NCBI GenBank assembly: GCA_022117465.1
Contig: JAHCGZ010000001.1
Coordinates: 62,001 to 126,000, forward strand
Direction: 5' to 3'
DNA: 64,000 nucleotides
DNA from: Candidatus Nitrosopumilus limneticus
GTDB taxonomy: Archaea; Thermoproteota; Nitrososphaeria; Nitrososphaerales; Nitrosopumilaceae
Under the pieces are notes generated by a model, which was not told the DNA's origin, ran no database searches, and was given only the letters and a program-made list of their open reading frames with translations. Position 1 is the stretch's first letter, and each line of letters begins with the position of its first letter. Made by a program: the position numbers and the translations under genes. Below, piece by piece: positions 50,334-59,172 of the stretch.

Positions 50334-50548
50334 GCTAACATATCTGGAATAAATTAAGTTGATTAACTTTTGTGGTAAGTATCATGACAACAATCGTAAA
50401 TCAATGTCATTAAAGGTAAAAATAAAAATAATTAAAAAAATAATTAGATAAGTGATACATCGCAATATCTAATTAAACAAAATGATCAAGTATGAAAATC
50501 ATTACAAGAATGTGAAAATATCAATACAAAGCATAAAGTCGTATTGAA

Positions 50549-51295
50549 TTAAACTAAATTATAATGGTCATCTCTTAATTTAAAAATCATTAATTCTTTT
50601 ATCATATCAGTCAAAAATATTTCAGATTCATTTCGAGTACCATACATCAAGGGAAATTTTTCCATAAAATTCAATAAAATGTCTTTTTGAACAGGCATCT
50701 CCTCATCACCACGAATTTCTTTAAAAATATCAATTAATTTCTCTTTTTTATTATTGAGAGGATAAGGTCGTCCATATGCATCCTTAGTTAATAGACTATG
50801 ATCAATTTTAGGAACGTCTAACCCAAGAAACTGCAAAGTTTGTTTATCCATTTCATGTTTAATCACATCTTTGCGAATTTTTTCACAGAAAAAAATTAAA
50901 TCTTTTTTATGATTTACAGGTAAATTAGATAACTCAATTAAATCTAATAATTTTTTTCGATCAATTAACGAAACACTCTTAATTTTTGCTAATTGTTTTG
51001 CTGAAGATAGGAATTTATTATTTGTTACAACTATAGCGAATTGGGCAGTATATTTTTTTAATGAATCTAGAGCTCTTTGCACCGATGTAAAAGATAATTC
51101 AGATTCGGAACGTTTAGCTTGAACTGCAATTATGTATTCACCCTGTTTGAGTAGTATAGAAAAACCATTATCTTTTGAACGATTAGTTACAGTTGAAGAA
51201 TAACCTAATTTTTCAAACAAATCAATTATAAATAATTCAAATTCACGACCAGAGGTATTATCAAGTAATGATAAATCAGAAGAAATCACCATCAT
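50549..51295 (-). CDS. Mrr/restriction-endonuclease-like fold protein
   Basis: SGREFELFIIDLFEKLGYSSTVTNRSKDNGFSILLKQGEYIIAVQAKRSESELSFTSVQRALDSLKKYTAQFAIVVTNNKF. Confidence 0.7.
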   Translation of the reverse strand: MMVISSDLSLLDNTSGREFELFIIDLFEKLGYSSTVTNRSKDNGFSILLKQGEYIIAVQAKRSESELSFTSVQRALDSLKKYTAQFAIVVTNNKFLSSAKQLAKIKSVSLIDRKKLLDLIELSNLPVNHKKDLIFFCEKIRKDVIKHEMDKQTLQFLGLDVPKIDHSLLTKDAYGRPYPLNNKKEKLIDIFKEIRGDEEMPVQKDILLNFMEKFPLMYGTRNESEIFLTDMIKELMIFKLRDDHYNLV

Positions 51296-51364
51296 AAATT
51301 TAATTTCAATGACACTATTAATTTCATTTTAACTTATTAATGGCAGATAAAAAATATTATCAAA

Positions 51365-51685
51365 TTGACAGAAACACAATTAGCGGGTTCAGGAGGTTGG
51401 ATCAATGCAAATCTAACAGAGGAACAAGTAAAAAAATCAAAATTAGTTCCAAATATGGATAAACATTTTTTGGCATCACTTGAAAAACTAGACACCACAA
51501 AAATGATTAAACATTTTTGTAAACAATGTAATTCAGAATTTAATGGTCCAACTCAAATACAAATTGAAGAAAAACCAAACGAAGTAGTCGCCAATGGTTT
51601 GACTTTGATAGAAAGAGGGCAATATACATGTCATCAATGTAACTCAATCATTGGAGAGTATCGTGTTTTTCAAAAAAGTGAATAA
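51365..51685 (+). CDS. zinc-ribbon hypothetical protein
   Basis: HFCKQCNSEF...YTCHQCNSIIGEYRVF. Confidence 0.6.
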   Translation: MTETQLAGSGGWINANLTEEQVKKSKLVPNMDKHFLASLEKLDTTKMIKHFCKQCNSEFNGPTQIQIEEKPNEVVANGLTLIERGQYTCHQCNSIIGEYRVFQKSE

Positions 51686-51764
51686 CCAGAATTCATAAAA
51701 TACTACACGTGTTTTTTTAAAATTAAATAGTATTTAATAAATATCGCAATTTTTTAGTAGGATC

Positions 51765-51902
51765 ATGGCAAATATGAAATGTGTATCATGTGGAATTAGT
51801 TTCTTTTCCCCTATGGGGTCAGACAAATGTTCTAGATGTGCAGGAAAAGTATCACAAGGTAACGAGGGTCATGACTCGTGTGGCTGTGGACACAGTCATT
51901 AA
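51765..51902 (+). CDS. 45-aa Cys/His-rich protein
   Basis: MANMKCVSCGISFFSPMGSDKCSRCAGKVSQGNEGHDSCGCGHSH. Confidence 0.6.
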   Translation: MANMKCVSCGISFFSPMGSDKCSRCAGKVSQGNEGHDSCGCGHSH

Positions 51903-51953
51903 TTCTTTTTTTTTCTTTAATCAAAAATATAACTAACTAAATAAAATCAAATT

Positions 51954-52466
51954 ATGACAAAATCATCACTAGAAATGAAAAAATTAATTGAAGAATTTAT
52001 TAAAATAACCAATGTAAAATATGAAGATCAAACTGAAAAAATTAAAGAGAAAAGTGATTTAATCGATTGGCAGTTTCATGTAGGAACAAACGTAATAGTA
52101 AGTAAGAATACCAATAGAGAAGACAGAGTGCATGTTAATGTCAATATGAGATTTCCTCCAGAGGATTCAAAATTATTTAGTAGTAAAAATCCATCATTTT
52201 CAAAAACAGTAATGGAGATTAGTGAAATTTGTACAATTTGTAATATCGGACATCAATGGATTAAGGATGGAGAAATAATTGCAGGTTTAGCAATATATTC
52301 ACATATTGATGAACAGAATCTAGACAGAGTTTCATTTCATAATGTTTGGGACAATGTAGCTAGAGTTTCAGGACATGTTCAAAAAATATTACGTTCAAAT
52401 TTTAGTAATTTCTCTTCAAAAAATAACTTATCAGATGTAACAATTGATAAATCCATGTACGGATAG
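51954..52466 (+). CDS. conserved archaeal protein, possibly DUF2299-like
   Basis: 170-aa soluble ORF; family recalled with low certainty. Confidence 0.5.
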   Translation: MTKSSLEMKKLIEEFIKITNVKYEDQTEKIKEKSDLIDWQFHVGTNVIVSKNTNREDRVHVNVNMRFPPEDSKLFSSKNPSFSKTVMEISEICTICNIGHQWIKDGEIIAGLAIYSHIDEQNLDRVSFHNVWDNVARVSGHVQKILRSNFSNFSSKNNLSDVTIDKSMYG

Positions 52467-52665
52467 AATATAAAAAATGATATTTTCAACTTGGCTTAAA
52501 TTCAATAGTTTAGAAATAAAATTATGAATTAGATTCTAATTTTTTATTTAATATCACATGACTGAAAAATACAAGTATGAGTTATTGAGAAGTATTTTTG
52601 AGTTTAAAAACGATGTTTCCTATTACCAAAATATACATACACGGATTAAATGATGAATAAATGAA

Positions 52666-52965
52666 ATGATTTCTTTTGAATATAGGGTACTAAGTGAATA
52701 TAAATTAAAAATATCTAAAGTGGACACATTAGCTAAATCAATTATGGAACACAGGGAACCTAAAGGAGTTGAAGCAACAGAAGCATCAGAGTTTCTAGAT
52801 GTATTAGTTAATGAAATAGATGGATTCTATAAAGATCATAGCGAGATTCTATCAAAGAATGGAAAAAAACCACATGCACGTTCACGATTGCCAGAGACTA
52901 AAGAATGGATTGATAATATTCAAAGATTTTATGAATTAAATCCACGACAAAGACAAAAAAAATAA
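52666..52965 (+). CDS. hypothetical protein
   Basis: 99-aa ORF. Confidence 0.5.
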   Translation: MISFEYRVLSEYKLKISKVDTLAKSIMEHREPKGVEATEASEFLDVLVNEIDGFYKDHSEILSKNGKKPHARSRLPETKEWIDNIQRFYELNPRQRQKK

Positions 52966-52974
52966 TTTAAGATT

Positions 52975-53130
52975 TTATTGGGATAATAATTCCCAATCAT
53001 TTTTTCCACATTTACATTGTTTTCCATATGAAATTAGATAATCCATAAATTCTAAATCAGTACAAGGTCCTTGATCAGGAATAATAACTTTTGAGGAACA
53101 TTTTCTACATTTAGCGATAAAATTATCCAT
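52975..53130 (-). CDS. 51-aa zinc-ribbon protein
   Basis: MDNFIAKCRKCSSKVIIPDQGPCTDLEFMDYLISYGKQCKCGKNDWELLSQ. Confidence 0.55.
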   Translation of the reverse strand: MDNFIAKCRKCSSKVIIPDQGPCTDLEFMDYLISYGKQCKCGKNDWELLSQ

Positions 53131-53175
53131 CAATTTCACATCAGAAAAAAATTAATTCACTTAACTTTAAGAAAA

Positions 53176-53577
53176 TCAAAAGTTTTTAGATTCAACAAAT
53201 TCAACAATTGAAAGAATTTCTCCCATTTCTACAAGATGACCGTAACTTGTATTTTTTGCATTTTTCATAGGTTTGTTATCAACACTAATGAAAAGCATGT
53301 TACCGTCATAAAGTGGGATAGTAATTCTTTTAATTTTTGCATAAGACGTAATTGAGTACATACCATCACCAGTGTATTTGGAAGCAGAAGCATAAGTGTC
53401 CCATTCTTTTCTAGAACTAGACATAGTAGCTTTAGTTTTTTCTATAGGAACAATATTTGAAACCCCATTTCTTTGACTATTCCAAAGTAACTGACCACTT
53501 GCATCAGATACAGCAGCAAACCTTACAGATTCATTAAAATCCATTATCATGTTCAAAAGTTGTTCATATTTGTCCAT
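53176..53577 (-). CDS. Thaumarchaeal conserved protein, paralogue of 53653-54060
   Basis: MDKYEQLLNMIMDFNESVRFAAVSDASGQLLWNS...SYGHLVEMGEILSIVEFVES. Confidence 0.7.
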   Translation of the reverse strand: MDKYEQLLNMIMDFNESVRFAAVSDASGQLLWNSQRNGVSNIVPIEKTKATMSSSRKEWDTYASASKYTGDGMYSITSYAKIKRITIPLYDGNMLFISVDNKPMKNAKNTSYGHLVEMGEILSIVEFVESKNF

Positions 53578-53627
53578 TAACTGTTCAGCGAAATTTTACT
53601 TAATATAATATTCGAAATTTAAAATTC

Positions 53628-53636
53628 TAGTGCCAA
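53628..53636 (-). promoter_or_regulatory. TTGGCACTA element, 50 bp upstream of 53577 start
   Basis: tagtgccaa on + strand; TATTATATTA near -30. Confidence 0.7.
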
Positions 53637-53652
53637 ATTATTTGTAAAATAA

Positions 53653-54060
53653 TTATTCTTCAAAAGTATTAACAAAATCAACAATAGACATTATTTTACC
53701 CATTTCGACATAGCGACCGTAACTTTTTGTTTTTGTCTTTTGGAGAGGAGTATTATCAACATATATCATTAGTAAATGAAATGCATCTAATGGAACAGTG
53801 ACTTGTTTAATTTTTGAAAAAGATGCGATATGATACATTGCTCGACCAAGATCATCAGAATCTTCAATTTTACAGCGTTGTATCCAGTCAGAAGATTCAC
53901 GAGCTAGAGTTTTTTTAATTTCAGGTAAAGGTACTTGAATTTTTGACTCATCACGAATTGTATTCCATAAAATATTTCCAGTGGTGTCACTAATAGCTGT
54001 GAATAAAATTGATTGATCATAATCCATCAACATATGAAGAAGTTTCTCATATCGTGACAT
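53653..54060 (-). CDS. Thaumarchaeal conserved protein, paralogue of 53176-53577
   Basis: MSRYEKLLHMLMDYDQSILFTAISDTTGNILWNT...SYGRYVEMGKIMSIVDFVNT. Confidence 0.7.
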   Translation of the reverse strand: MSRYEKLLHMLMDYDQSILFTAISDTTGNILWNTIRDESKIQVPLPEIKKTLARESSDWIQRCKIEDSDDLGRAMYHIASFSKIKQVTVPLDAFHLLMIYVDNTPLQKTKTKSYGRYVEMGKIMSIVDFVNTFEE

Positions 54061-54113
54061 ATTGTAAATTAAATATTTCTAGAATAAAAACAATTGTTTA
54101 GAGAGAGAAATAA

Positions 54114-54122
54114 TTGGCACTA
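54114..54122 (+). promoter_or_regulatory. TTGGCACTA element, 49 bp upstream of DICT1-photolyase genes
   Basis: taattggcactagaatt; TTTATAT at -30 to -24. Confidence 0.75.
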
Positions 54123-54171
54123 GAATTATCAATAAAATTAATTTATATCTGATTTTATTATTAAAAATGCT

Positions 54172-54726
54172 ATGAAAAACCCATATGAGGATTTTGTACA
54201 TCAAGTATGGGAAGAATTTCCACAATTAGCTGAGTGGCATAATTTAGATAATGAAATTCTACCAATATGGAAATTAGAACAATTCATTGAAGTAGGTTAC
54301 CATAATTTTGATGCAGAGAGAAAACCACTGTATCATCTAAGTAAAATAATTGAAAAATATGCTCAAGAAAATAAACAGCCATTACTAGCAACATTTGAAA
54401 AAATTGCAAAATTTTCATATGTAAAAGAGAGATATCAAGAAATGGTAAAAGATATGCCTAAAGTATGGATAATTGCAGATTTTGACGACGAGGTAATACC
54501 AACTGATGTCATACTGCCAAATTCAGAATTTCTAAGTTGTAGCAATACAAACTTGGCAAATGTTTGGTCAGTATTTACCAGAGGACCCTATGGACCATTT
54601 GGTCTAATAGCTGAAGAATACAAAGATGGAAAATTTAGAGGATTTTTTACACTTAATTCCAATGTATGCAGATATGCTCTAAATGTAATGGGTAATACAC
54701 TAGGAGCTAAATTCGATATCCAATAA
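54172..54726 (+). CDS. DICT-like sensory domain protein (paralogue 1)
   Basis: PLLATFEKIAKFSYVKERYQEM...VWIIADF...VWSVFTRGPYGPFGLIAEEYKDGKFRGFFTLN; pattern recalled from DICT domains. Confidence 0.6.
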   Translation: MKNPYEDFVHQVWEEFPQLAEWHNLDNEILPIWKLEQFIEVGYHNFDAERKPLYHLSKIIEKYAQENKQPLLATFEKIAKFSYVKERYQEMVKDMPKVWIIADFDDEVIPTDVILPNSEFLSCSNTNLANVWSVFTRGPYGPFGLIAEEYKDGKFRGFFTLNSNVCRYALNVMGNTLGAKFDIQ

Positions 54727-54747
54727 TATCAAAAATAAAAATAACCA

Positions 54748-56094
54748 ATGTTTAAAAAATCACTATTCATTTTTCGTAGAGATTTAAGATTAGAAGATAA
54801 TATAGGATTAATACAGTCTTTACAAAATTCTGAAGAAGTAATTCCTTGTTTTATCTATGATGAAAATTTGATAAGAAATTTTAAAGATTCAGAATTTAGA
54901 TGGAATTTTCTTAACGAATCATTATCGGAATTAGATACAGAATTAATTAAAAAAGGAAGTAAATTGCAAATATTAGAAGGAACCCCAGAAAAAATAACAG
55001 ATAGGATAATTAAAAAAATTAACATAAATGCAGTGTTTCTAAATACAGATTTTACTAGTTATTCACGAAAACGAGACGAACAAATATACCAGAATTGTAA
55101 AAAAAATAAAATAGAATTTCACAGTACATTAGATTTTTTACTTCATAATCCGAATGAAATAAAAACAAATGAAGGTTCACCATATACCATTTATTCATTT
55201 TTTTATAATAAAGCAAAACAGATACCAATTAGAAAAATATTTAAAAATAATAATAAAAATTATTCAAAAGAGATTATTTCAGAGGATAAAATTAAAAAAA
55301 GCAAAGTAAAAAATCATGAGATCATAGGAGGGCGTAAAGAAGGCTTGAAGATTTTAAAAAACTTAGACAAATTCAAAAATTATGACAAAACAAGAGATTT
55401 CCCAGGATTAAATCAAACAACAATGCTTTCAGCACATAACAAATTTGGAACAATTTCAATTAGAGAAGTTCACGACCAAATTAAACAAGTTTTAGGCTCA
55501 GATCATACAATAATGGGAGAAATATACTGGAGAGAATTTTTTAGCTACATATTATTTCATTTCCCACATACTCAAAAAACATCATTTAGACAAAAATTCC
55601 AAAAAATTCCATGGTCAAAATCTACTGAATCTTTTAAAATATGGTGTGAAGGAAAAACCGGATTTCCGATTGTGGATGCAGGAATGAGGCAATTAAATAA
55701 AACAGGATTCATGCATAATAGAGTAAGAATGATCGTAGCATCATTTCTAACAAAGGATCTACATATTGATTGGAGATTAGGAGAAAAATATTTTGGGCAA
55801 AAACTAATCGATTATGATCCTGCAGTCAATTCAGGTAATTGGCAGTGGGCTGCATCTACAGGATGTGATTCAGTACCATATTTTCGAATTTTTAACCCAT
55901 GGAGACAACAAGAAAGATTTGATTTGAATTGTGATTATATTAAAAAATGGGTTCCAGAATTAGAAAAAACTGAATCAAAAATAATTCATAATTTATGGAA
56001 AGAATTTCCAAAAAATTTAGAATATCCAAAACCAATGTTAATTCATAAAATTGAAGCAGAAAAAACAAAAATAATTTTTAAATCTCAAAAATAA
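54748..56094 (+). CDS. phrB: class I deoxyribodipyrimidine photolyase / cryptochrome family
   Basis: FIFRRDLRLEDNIGL, GRKEGLKIL, WREFFSYILFHFP, GKTGFPIVDAGMRQLNKTGFMHNRVRMIVASFLTKDLHIDWR, DYDPAVNSGNWQWAASTGCD. Confidence 0.95.
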   Translation: MFKKSLFIFRRDLRLEDNIGLIQSLQNSEEVIPCFIYDENLIRNFKDSEFRWNFLNESLSELDTELIKKGSKLQILEGTPEKITDRIIKKININAVFLNTDFTSYSRKRDEQIYQNCKKNKIEFHSTLDFLLHNPNEIKTNEGSPYTIYSFFYNKAKQIPIRKIFKNNNKNYSKEIISEDKIKKSKVKNHEIIGGRKEGLKILKNLDKFKNYDKTRDFPGLNQTTMLSAHNKFGTISIREVHDQIKQVLGSDHTIMGEIYWREFFSYILFHFPHTQKTSFRQKFQKIPWSKSTESFKIWCEGKTGFPIVDAGMRQLNKTGFMHNRVRMIVASFLTKDLHIDWRLGEKYFGQKLIDYDPAVNSGNWQWAASTGCDSVPYFRIFNPWRQQERFDLNCDYIKKWVPELEKTESKIIHNLWKEFPKNLEYPKPMLIHKIEAEKTKIIFKSQK

Positions 56095-56103
56095 AAAAAA
56101 TAA

Positions 56104-56112
56104 TTGGCACTA
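56104..56112 (+). promoter_or_regulatory. TTGGCACTA element, 49 bp upstream of DICT2
   Basis: taattggcactattt; TTATATA near -28. Confidence 0.75.
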
Positions 56113-56161
56113 TTTAAATAAATTATTACTGAATTATATACTGATAAAAAATACTCAACGC

Positions 56162-56713
56162 ATGACACAACATTTTATGAGTTTTATTGATGACATATGG
56201 AATAAATTTCCAACATTTAAAGAAATAAAAAATACTGATCTTACAAATCATAATTTATTATGGACACTTGATGAATATAGAAATGCAAATTATGTAAATT
56301 TTCAAACAGGTAAAAAAGAACTTTACAGATTAAGCATTTTAATAGAAAATTATGCAGTCGAGCATGACACTACATTATTGGCAACTTTTGAAACTGAAGC
56401 AAGATACAAGTATGTAGAAGAAAGATACACGGAAATTCTTGATAAAATTTCAAAGGCATGGATAATTGGTAATTTCAATAATCAATTTTTACATCAACGT
56501 CCTCCTGCATCTGCAGAAATAGTTAGTTGTGATGGAACAAATATTTCTCCAATGTGGATTGTGATTACAAAAGGTGAAAAAGGACCATTTGGATTAGTAG
56601 CTGAAGATCTTGGAGATAGTGATTACAGAGGATTTTTTACATCAAATGTGGACATTCTAGAAAAAGTAATTGAAGATATCAATGAACAATTAAAAATTAA
56701 AATTGTAATATAG
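56162..56713 (+). CDS. DICT-like sensory domain protein (paralogue 2)
   Basis: TLLATFETEARYKYVEERYTEI...AWIIGNF...MWIVITKGEKGPFGLVAEDLGDSDYRGFFTSN. Confidence 0.6.
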   Translation: MTQHFMSFIDDIWNKFPTFKEIKNTDLTNHNLLWTLDEYRNANYVNFQTGKKELYRLSILIENYAVEHDTTLLATFETEARYKYVEERYTEILDKISKAWIIGNFNNQFLHQRPPASAEIVSCDGTNISPMWIVITKGEKGPFGLVAEDLGDSDYRGFFTSNVDILEKVIEDINEQLKIKIVI

Positions 56714-56752
56714 TAAAATATTGAAAAATTAATATAAAAAAATAAAGTGTCC

Positions 56753-58402
56753 TTAAAATTTTGCTCTAATTCCAATAATTACAACAGCTGGAATTCCAAC
56801 ATACATTCCAAGATTCAATGCAATTAATGAAATTCCAATTCCTAAAACTTCAGACTCTGAATTTGCATTTTCCATTAAAGATAATGAACTGATCAATGGA
56901 GTTATTGCAATTTTTACTGCTTCTTTAAAGACTGGTGACTCTCTTTCCCAGTCTGCAATTGTAGGGCTAAATGAATAGTAAATCTCATTAAATGTATCCA
57001 TAAATGCAGAACCTGATTCTGTTTGCAATAATGAATTATCTCTAATTTCTCTAAGTAGTTGAACTTGTGGTGCTAGTTCTGTTCCATAGGTGGCTGTTGC
57101 AATTAGACAACCACCTCCTTTCTCTTCAGTTCTAATCACTTGACAAATTCCATTTACATCTTGAGTTCCAGTTCCACATATTGGAATTAATTGAGATTCT
57201 ACACTGGATTCACTCGTAGATTCTAAATTTGGTTCTTCTTCAATTATTTCTTCAGTTGGTTTTTCTTCAATGATTTCTTCAATTATTTCTTCAATTGGTT
57301 CTACAGTTGGGTTTACTTCAATTATTTCTTCAGTTGGTTCTTCTTTAATTATTTCTTCAATTATTTCTTCAGTTAGCTCTTCTGATACTATCTCATATTG
57401 AGTATTATCATAAAAGAGGCTCAAGGTATTTTCAAGTGTTCCAAATTTAACATTAAAAACATAGATTCCATCTGTTTTCCATAGTGTATCCATAGCAAAC
57501 GTTGTTAGTAAAAAGGATCCATTTGATGCTGGCCCTAGTGTTCCAGATGAGATTATTTTATTTTCAGGGGATTTTATTGCATAAATAAGAGCCGTGTTTA
57601 TCATTGCGTTTGAATCATAATTTTCAATTTGACCATTTATTGTAATTTTGTTTCCATGTTGATATGTTTGTGAATTAGAATTCATGGTAATTTTTAATTC
57701 GTTATTTTGAATAATTGGTGAGTAATTTTCTACACTTACTTCTTCGGTGACTTTTTCACTTTCCAATACTTCAATTGTAAAAGGTAAAATAAAATCAGCT
57801 AGATTGTAATCAACATCAGCAATTTTTAAGCCAACTTGAGTTTGAGGCATTACTTGATTCATATTCATAGAATATGTAATTAGTAATTCTTTTTCATAAT
57901 AAAGATGAGGACCAACATATTCATGAAATGATTCAGTAAATAGTCTTGTTTCTATAGTAGGGGCATTCCAAGAAATTGTTTCTTCATAACTATATGTGAG
58001 ATCTTCTTTATTTTGATACCAGTCATAAATGGATAATCCTACTTGATTATAGTCATCATAATTTGTTGCAAAATACGTGTTTATGCCGCTAGGTTTTTTT
58101 GCATAATTTGTGATAAATTTAGATTCTACAATATTTGACAAATCCTTATCATCACCTAAACTTATAGTAACATCAATTTTATCACCAACATTTGTTTGAA
58201 TATTTCTAATCTCATTATCTGAAACACGTATTACAATTGGTTTCTCTGAATTTATGGATACTTTAATTTCATTATGTATATGAGGAGACCAACGTTCATT
58301 ATCATAATCGGCAAATGAATCTTGAATCACAATACCTGAACCCCCTACAATTAATACTGTTACAGCAATAAGACTAAATGCAAACTTGGAATACAATATC
58401 AT
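56753..58402 (-). CDS. secreted protein with Glu-rich repeat linker and CFI-box-like C-terminal domain
   Basis: Signal peptide from M at 58402 (MILYSKFAFSLIAVTVLIVGG); EEIIEE/PTEEIIE repeats; GGCLIATATYGTELAPQVQLLREIRD; C-terminal TM. Confidence 0.75.
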   Translation of the reverse strand: MILYSKFAFSLIAVTVLIVGGSGIVIQDSFADYDNERWSPHIHNEIKVSINSEKPIVIRVSDNEIRNIQTNVGDKIDVTISLGDDKDLSNIVESKFITNYAKKPSGINTYFATNYDDYNQVGLSIYDWYQNKEDLTYSYEETISWNAPTIETRLFTESFHEYVGPHLYYEKELLITYSMNMNQVMPQTQVGLKIADVDYNLADFILPFTIEVLESEKVTEEVSVENYSPIIQNNELKITMNSNSQTYQHGNKITINGQIENYDSNAMINTALIYAIKSPENKIISSGTLGPASNGSFLLTTFAMDTLWKTDGIYVFNVKFGTLENTLSLFYDNTQYEIVSEELTEEIIEEIIKEEPTEEIIEVNPTVEPIEEIIEEIIEEKPTEEIIEEEPNLESTSESSVESQLIPICGTGTQDVNGICQVIRTEEKGGGCLIATATYGTELAPQVQLLREIRDNSLLQTESGSAFMDTFNEIYYSFSPTIADWERESPVFKEAVKIAITPLISSLSLMENANSESEVLGIGISLIALNLGMYVGIPAVVIIGIRAKF

Positions 58403-58662
58403 GAAAAAACTAGTTATCAAACAACTTTAAACATTCTGCTATTAAATTAATTATTAATTTAATGTTCAATTACTACAATCATACAACTAGTAGTAATTTT
58501 ATTCTCAGATACCCTGGTTACTAGAGTTAACCACTAATTTAGGCACAAAAATCAAAAAATTATCAAATACCAACCTATTTCTAAAACTAGTAAAATCAAG
58601 AATTAGGTTTGCACGCCTGAGATTATATGTTAAGTGACTTAGTTGCTAAATATACAATTCTC

Positions 58663-58686
58663 CAGTGGTAACTTCGGTTACCACTG
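58663..58686. other. perfect 10-bp inverted repeat with TTCG loop
   Basis: CAGTGGTAAC-TTCG-GTTACCACTG read directly. Confidence 0.9.
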
Positions 58687-58726
58687 ACATACATTTGACA
58701 ACAAGAGAATGTTTAGTTAAAGTAGA

Positions 58727-58924
58727 TTACTTTTTTGAATCCAAATTATCTTTTACTTTATTTTGAATCACAATAATACATTGATGACAAATTATAGATT
58801 CATTAGACATACTTGATATAATATCATTATTTTGAAAATCAGAATCATATGTCATACAAATTATCAATTTATTTGACCAAACTTCAAAATCTAGTTTTTC
58901 TTTTCCACAAATAAAACAATTCAT
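58727..58924 (-). CDS. small Cys-containing protein
   Basis: MNCFICGKEKLDFEVW...NESIICHQCIIVIQN. Confidence 0.55.
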   Translation of the reverse strand: MNCFICGKEKLDFEVWSNKLIICMTYDSDFQNNDIISSMSNESIICHQCIIVIQNKVKDNLDSKK

Positions 58925-58976
58925 GTACTGTATAGACTCAATTGTAACTTAAGGGAAATAATAAAATAATACATGA

Positions 58977-59099
58977 TCAACACATTACATCCTTGCAATG
59001 TGGCATCAGAAAAGACATTATGATAAATCCACCAAACACAGTAATGCCCAAGGTAAGGGATAATCCAATGAGTAATGTTTTCTTATCATCTAATTTCAT
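58977..59099 (-). CDS. 40-aa single-TM protein
   Basis: MKLDDKKTLLIGLSLTLGITVFGGFIIMSFLMPHCKDVMC. Confidence 0.45.
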   Translation of the reverse strand: MKLDDKKTLLIGLSLTLGITVFGGFIIMSFLMPHCKDVMC

Positions 59100-59172
59100 T
59101 ACCATAAACCAAAATTAATCATTGAAGTATATCAATATAATTAAGAAAAATTACTGGTGGTAAAAATTAAAT

